Source: an uncultured Clostridia bacterium
GTDB lineage: Bacteria; Bacillota; Clostridia; Oscillospirales; Ruminococcaceae
Direction: 5' to 3'
Assembly (NCBI GenBank): GCA_938014855.1
Contig: CALLQM010000188.1
Location: forward strand, 1-6,727
DNA: 6,727 nucleotides
Both the position numbers and the translations under genes were made by a program. Positions within the stretch are counted from its first letter, which is position 1. Each line of letters starts with the position of its first letter. The notes below the pieces were generated by a model, which searched no databases, was not told the origin of the DNA, and saw nothing but the letters and a program-made list of their open reading frames with translations. This document shows, in pieces, positions 5,420 through 6,727 of the stretch.

Positions 5420-6727
5420 GTGGAAAAAGAAAAGACGCAAGGCGAACTGCTTCAGGATAAATTATTGCTGAACCGCAAAAACATGGGTATGACAAACGAT
5501 GAAGCCGCCGAACAAGCCGCACAGGACTTTTGCGAGCCGTATAAAACATTCCTGGACCGCAGCAAAATGGAGCGGGAAGCGGTTTCGACCATGATTGAAA
5601 TGGCAGAAGCCGAAGGCTATACGGAATTTGACCACAGCAAAAAATATCAGCCGGGCGACCGCGTTTATCGCAACAACCGCGGGAAAGCCTTACTGCTTGC
5701 GACCATCGGGACAAAACCGATTACGGACGGCGTACGCATCATGGCAAGCCATATCGACTCGCCGCGTCTGGATTTAAAACCGGTTCCTGTTTATGAAGAA
5801 GCACAGCTTGCGCTGTTTAAAACCCATTATTATGGCGGAATCAAACGGTATCAATGGGCGGCGATTCCTCTGGCACTACATGGAGTGATCGTCAAAAAGA
5901 ATGGTGAAACGCTTCACGTCGCGCTTGGCGAACAAGAAGACGATCCCGTCTTTACCGTAACCGACCTACTGCCGCATCTTGCCGCGGAACAGATGAAACG
6001 TACGCTCAAAGATGGCATCAAAGGCGAAGAACTCAATGTACTGATCGGATGCCGCCCGTTCAAAGATGACAAGGCAAGTGAGAAAGTCAAGCTCAATATC
6101 ATGAATATGCTGTATGAAAAATACGGAATTGTGGAAGCGGACTTCCTCTCTGCGGAACTGGCAATGGTTCCGGCTTTCAAAGCACGGGATATTGGTTTTG
6201 ACCGCTCTATGATTGGTGCATACGGTCATGATGACCGCGTTTGTGCGTATACTTCTTTGATGGCAACTTTGGAAATCAAAAATCCTCCCTATACCACAGT
6301 GACGGTGTTTGCTGATAAAGAGGAAACAGGTTCGGATGGAAATACCGGTCTAAATTCTTATTATCTCAAATATTTTGTGGCGGATTTGGCGGCACAGCAG
6401 GACGTCGATGCTCGTCATGTTTTATCCAATTCTTCCTGCCTGTCCGCAGATGTGAATGCTGCATTTGATCCAACATTTGGGGATACCATGGAAAAACGCA
6501 ACAGTGCATATCTAAACTACGGTGTTGTTGTAACCCAGTATACCGGTGCGGGCGGAAAGTATGGCACAAGTCAGGCAACCGCGGAGTTCATGGCAAAAAT
6601 CCGCAATATGCTGGACAAGGAATCTATTTCTTGGCAGACCGGCGAACTTGGAAAAGTTGACGGCGGCGGCGGCGGAACCGTTGCAAAATATGTTGCAAAA
6701 TTAAACGCAGACGTTGTGGATGTGGGT
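5420..6727 (+). CDS. M18 family zinc aminopeptidase, C-terminus beyond the window
   Basis: The frame is open through the last base: 436 codons are present, and the family is about 430-475 residues, so a short C-terminal piece is missing. M18 enzymes are cytoplasmic, dinuclear-zinc, multimeric peptidases that remove N-terminal residues, often acidic ones. Visible metal and active-site motifs are ASHIDSPRLDLKP (109-121; His111 a metal ligand, Asp113), THYYGGIKRYQW (135-146), GHDDR (269-273; bridging Asp), DKEETGS (299-305; catalytic and ligand Glu pair 301/302) and LSADVNAAFDP (341-351; Asp344 ligand). The Gly-rich GKVDGGGGGTVAKY (411-424) also fits. The last metal-binding His normally lies nearer the C-terminus, outside the window. 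The GTG start at 5420 follows GGGAGG (5407-5412) by 7 nt; that site overlaps the TAG of the transglycosylase gene, so the two are likely translated from one mRNA. Family name firm; substrate not predicted. Confidence 0.93.
   Translation, partial: MEKEKTQGELLQDKLLLNRKNMGMTNDEAAEQAAQDFCEPYKTFLDRSKMEREAVSTMIEMAEAEGYTEFDHSKKYQPGDRVYRNNRGKALLLATIGTKPITDGVRIMASHIDSPRLDLKPVPVYEEAQLALFKTHYYGGIKRYQWAAIPLALHGVIVKKNGETLHVALGEQEDDPVFTVTDLLPHLAAEQMKRTLKDGIKGEELNVLIGCRPFKDDKASEKVKLNIMNMLYEKYGIVEADFLSAELAMVPAFKARDIGFDRSMIGAYGHDDRVCAYTSLMATLEIKNPPYTTVTVFADKEETGSDGNTGLNSYYLKYFVADLAAQQDVDARHVLSNSSCLSADVNAAFDPTFGDTMEKRNSAYLNYGVVVTQYTGAGGKYGTSQATAEFMAKIRNMLDKESISWQTGELGKVDGGGGGTVAKYVAKLNADVVDVG

Noticed and set aside
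6662..6676. GGC trinucleotide run in the aminopeptidase gene as a variable repeat
   Set aside because: The four GGC codons plus GGA encode a Gly-rich turn expected in M18 peptidases, so it is probably functional coding sequence.
1..6727. Mobile element, CRISPR array, toxin-antitoxin or new defence system
   Set aside because: All clear reading frames belong to housekeeping families, no direct-repeat arrays or transposase motifs were seen, and composition appears even along the window.

Overview
The window looks like chromosome of a low- to mid-GC Firmicute, most likely a gut-type Clostridia member (Oscillospiraceae/Ruminococcaceae-like). This is inferred from the strong AGGAGG-type ribosome binding sites, frequent TTG and GTG starts, a DUF951 protein, a long two-domain Sua5, and housekeeping proteins that read like clostridial versions. 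Base composition looks balanced and even, and I see no insertion sequence, phage gene, CRISPR array, tRNA or rRNA.

Layout. Bases 1-464 hold the 3' end of rarA (replication-associated ATPase) on the plus strand. It converges on a minus-strand gene (503-1444) for a protein with S1 RNA-binding domains, and the two share one GC-rich hairpin terminator (474-504) that can work in both directions. A 176-bp divergent intergenic region (1445-1620) then holds a sigma-A-type promoter that fires rightward. From 1621 to the window end lies a tight rightward gene row: a small DUF951 protein, prfA (release factor 1), a Sua5/TsaC-type threonylcarbamoyl-AMP synthase, coaE (dephospho-CoA kinase), a membrane-anchored lytic transglycosylase, and an M18 aminopeptidase that runs off the right edge. 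Gaps inside the row are 12-72 bp and no strong terminator interrupts it, so it probably forms one operon, perhaps with a weak attenuator before prfA.

How the genes work together. The core is translation: RF1 ends peptide synthesis and Sua5 makes the precursor of the t6A tRNA modification. CoaE finishes coenzyme A synthesis. The transglycosylase acts on cell-wall peptidoglycan, and the aminopeptidase recycles peptides. These are housekeeping tasks whose link is growth rather than one pathway.

I did not find a new defence, mobile or biosynthetic system. The points most worth a second look are the start of the transglycosylase gene (no ATG/GTG/TTG at the proper distance from a strong Shine-Dalgarno site; an ATC sits there), a five-copy Thr/Glu tetrapeptide repeat tail on CoaE, the rarity of ATG starts in the gene row, the absence of prmC next to prfA, and several small hairpins between genes.
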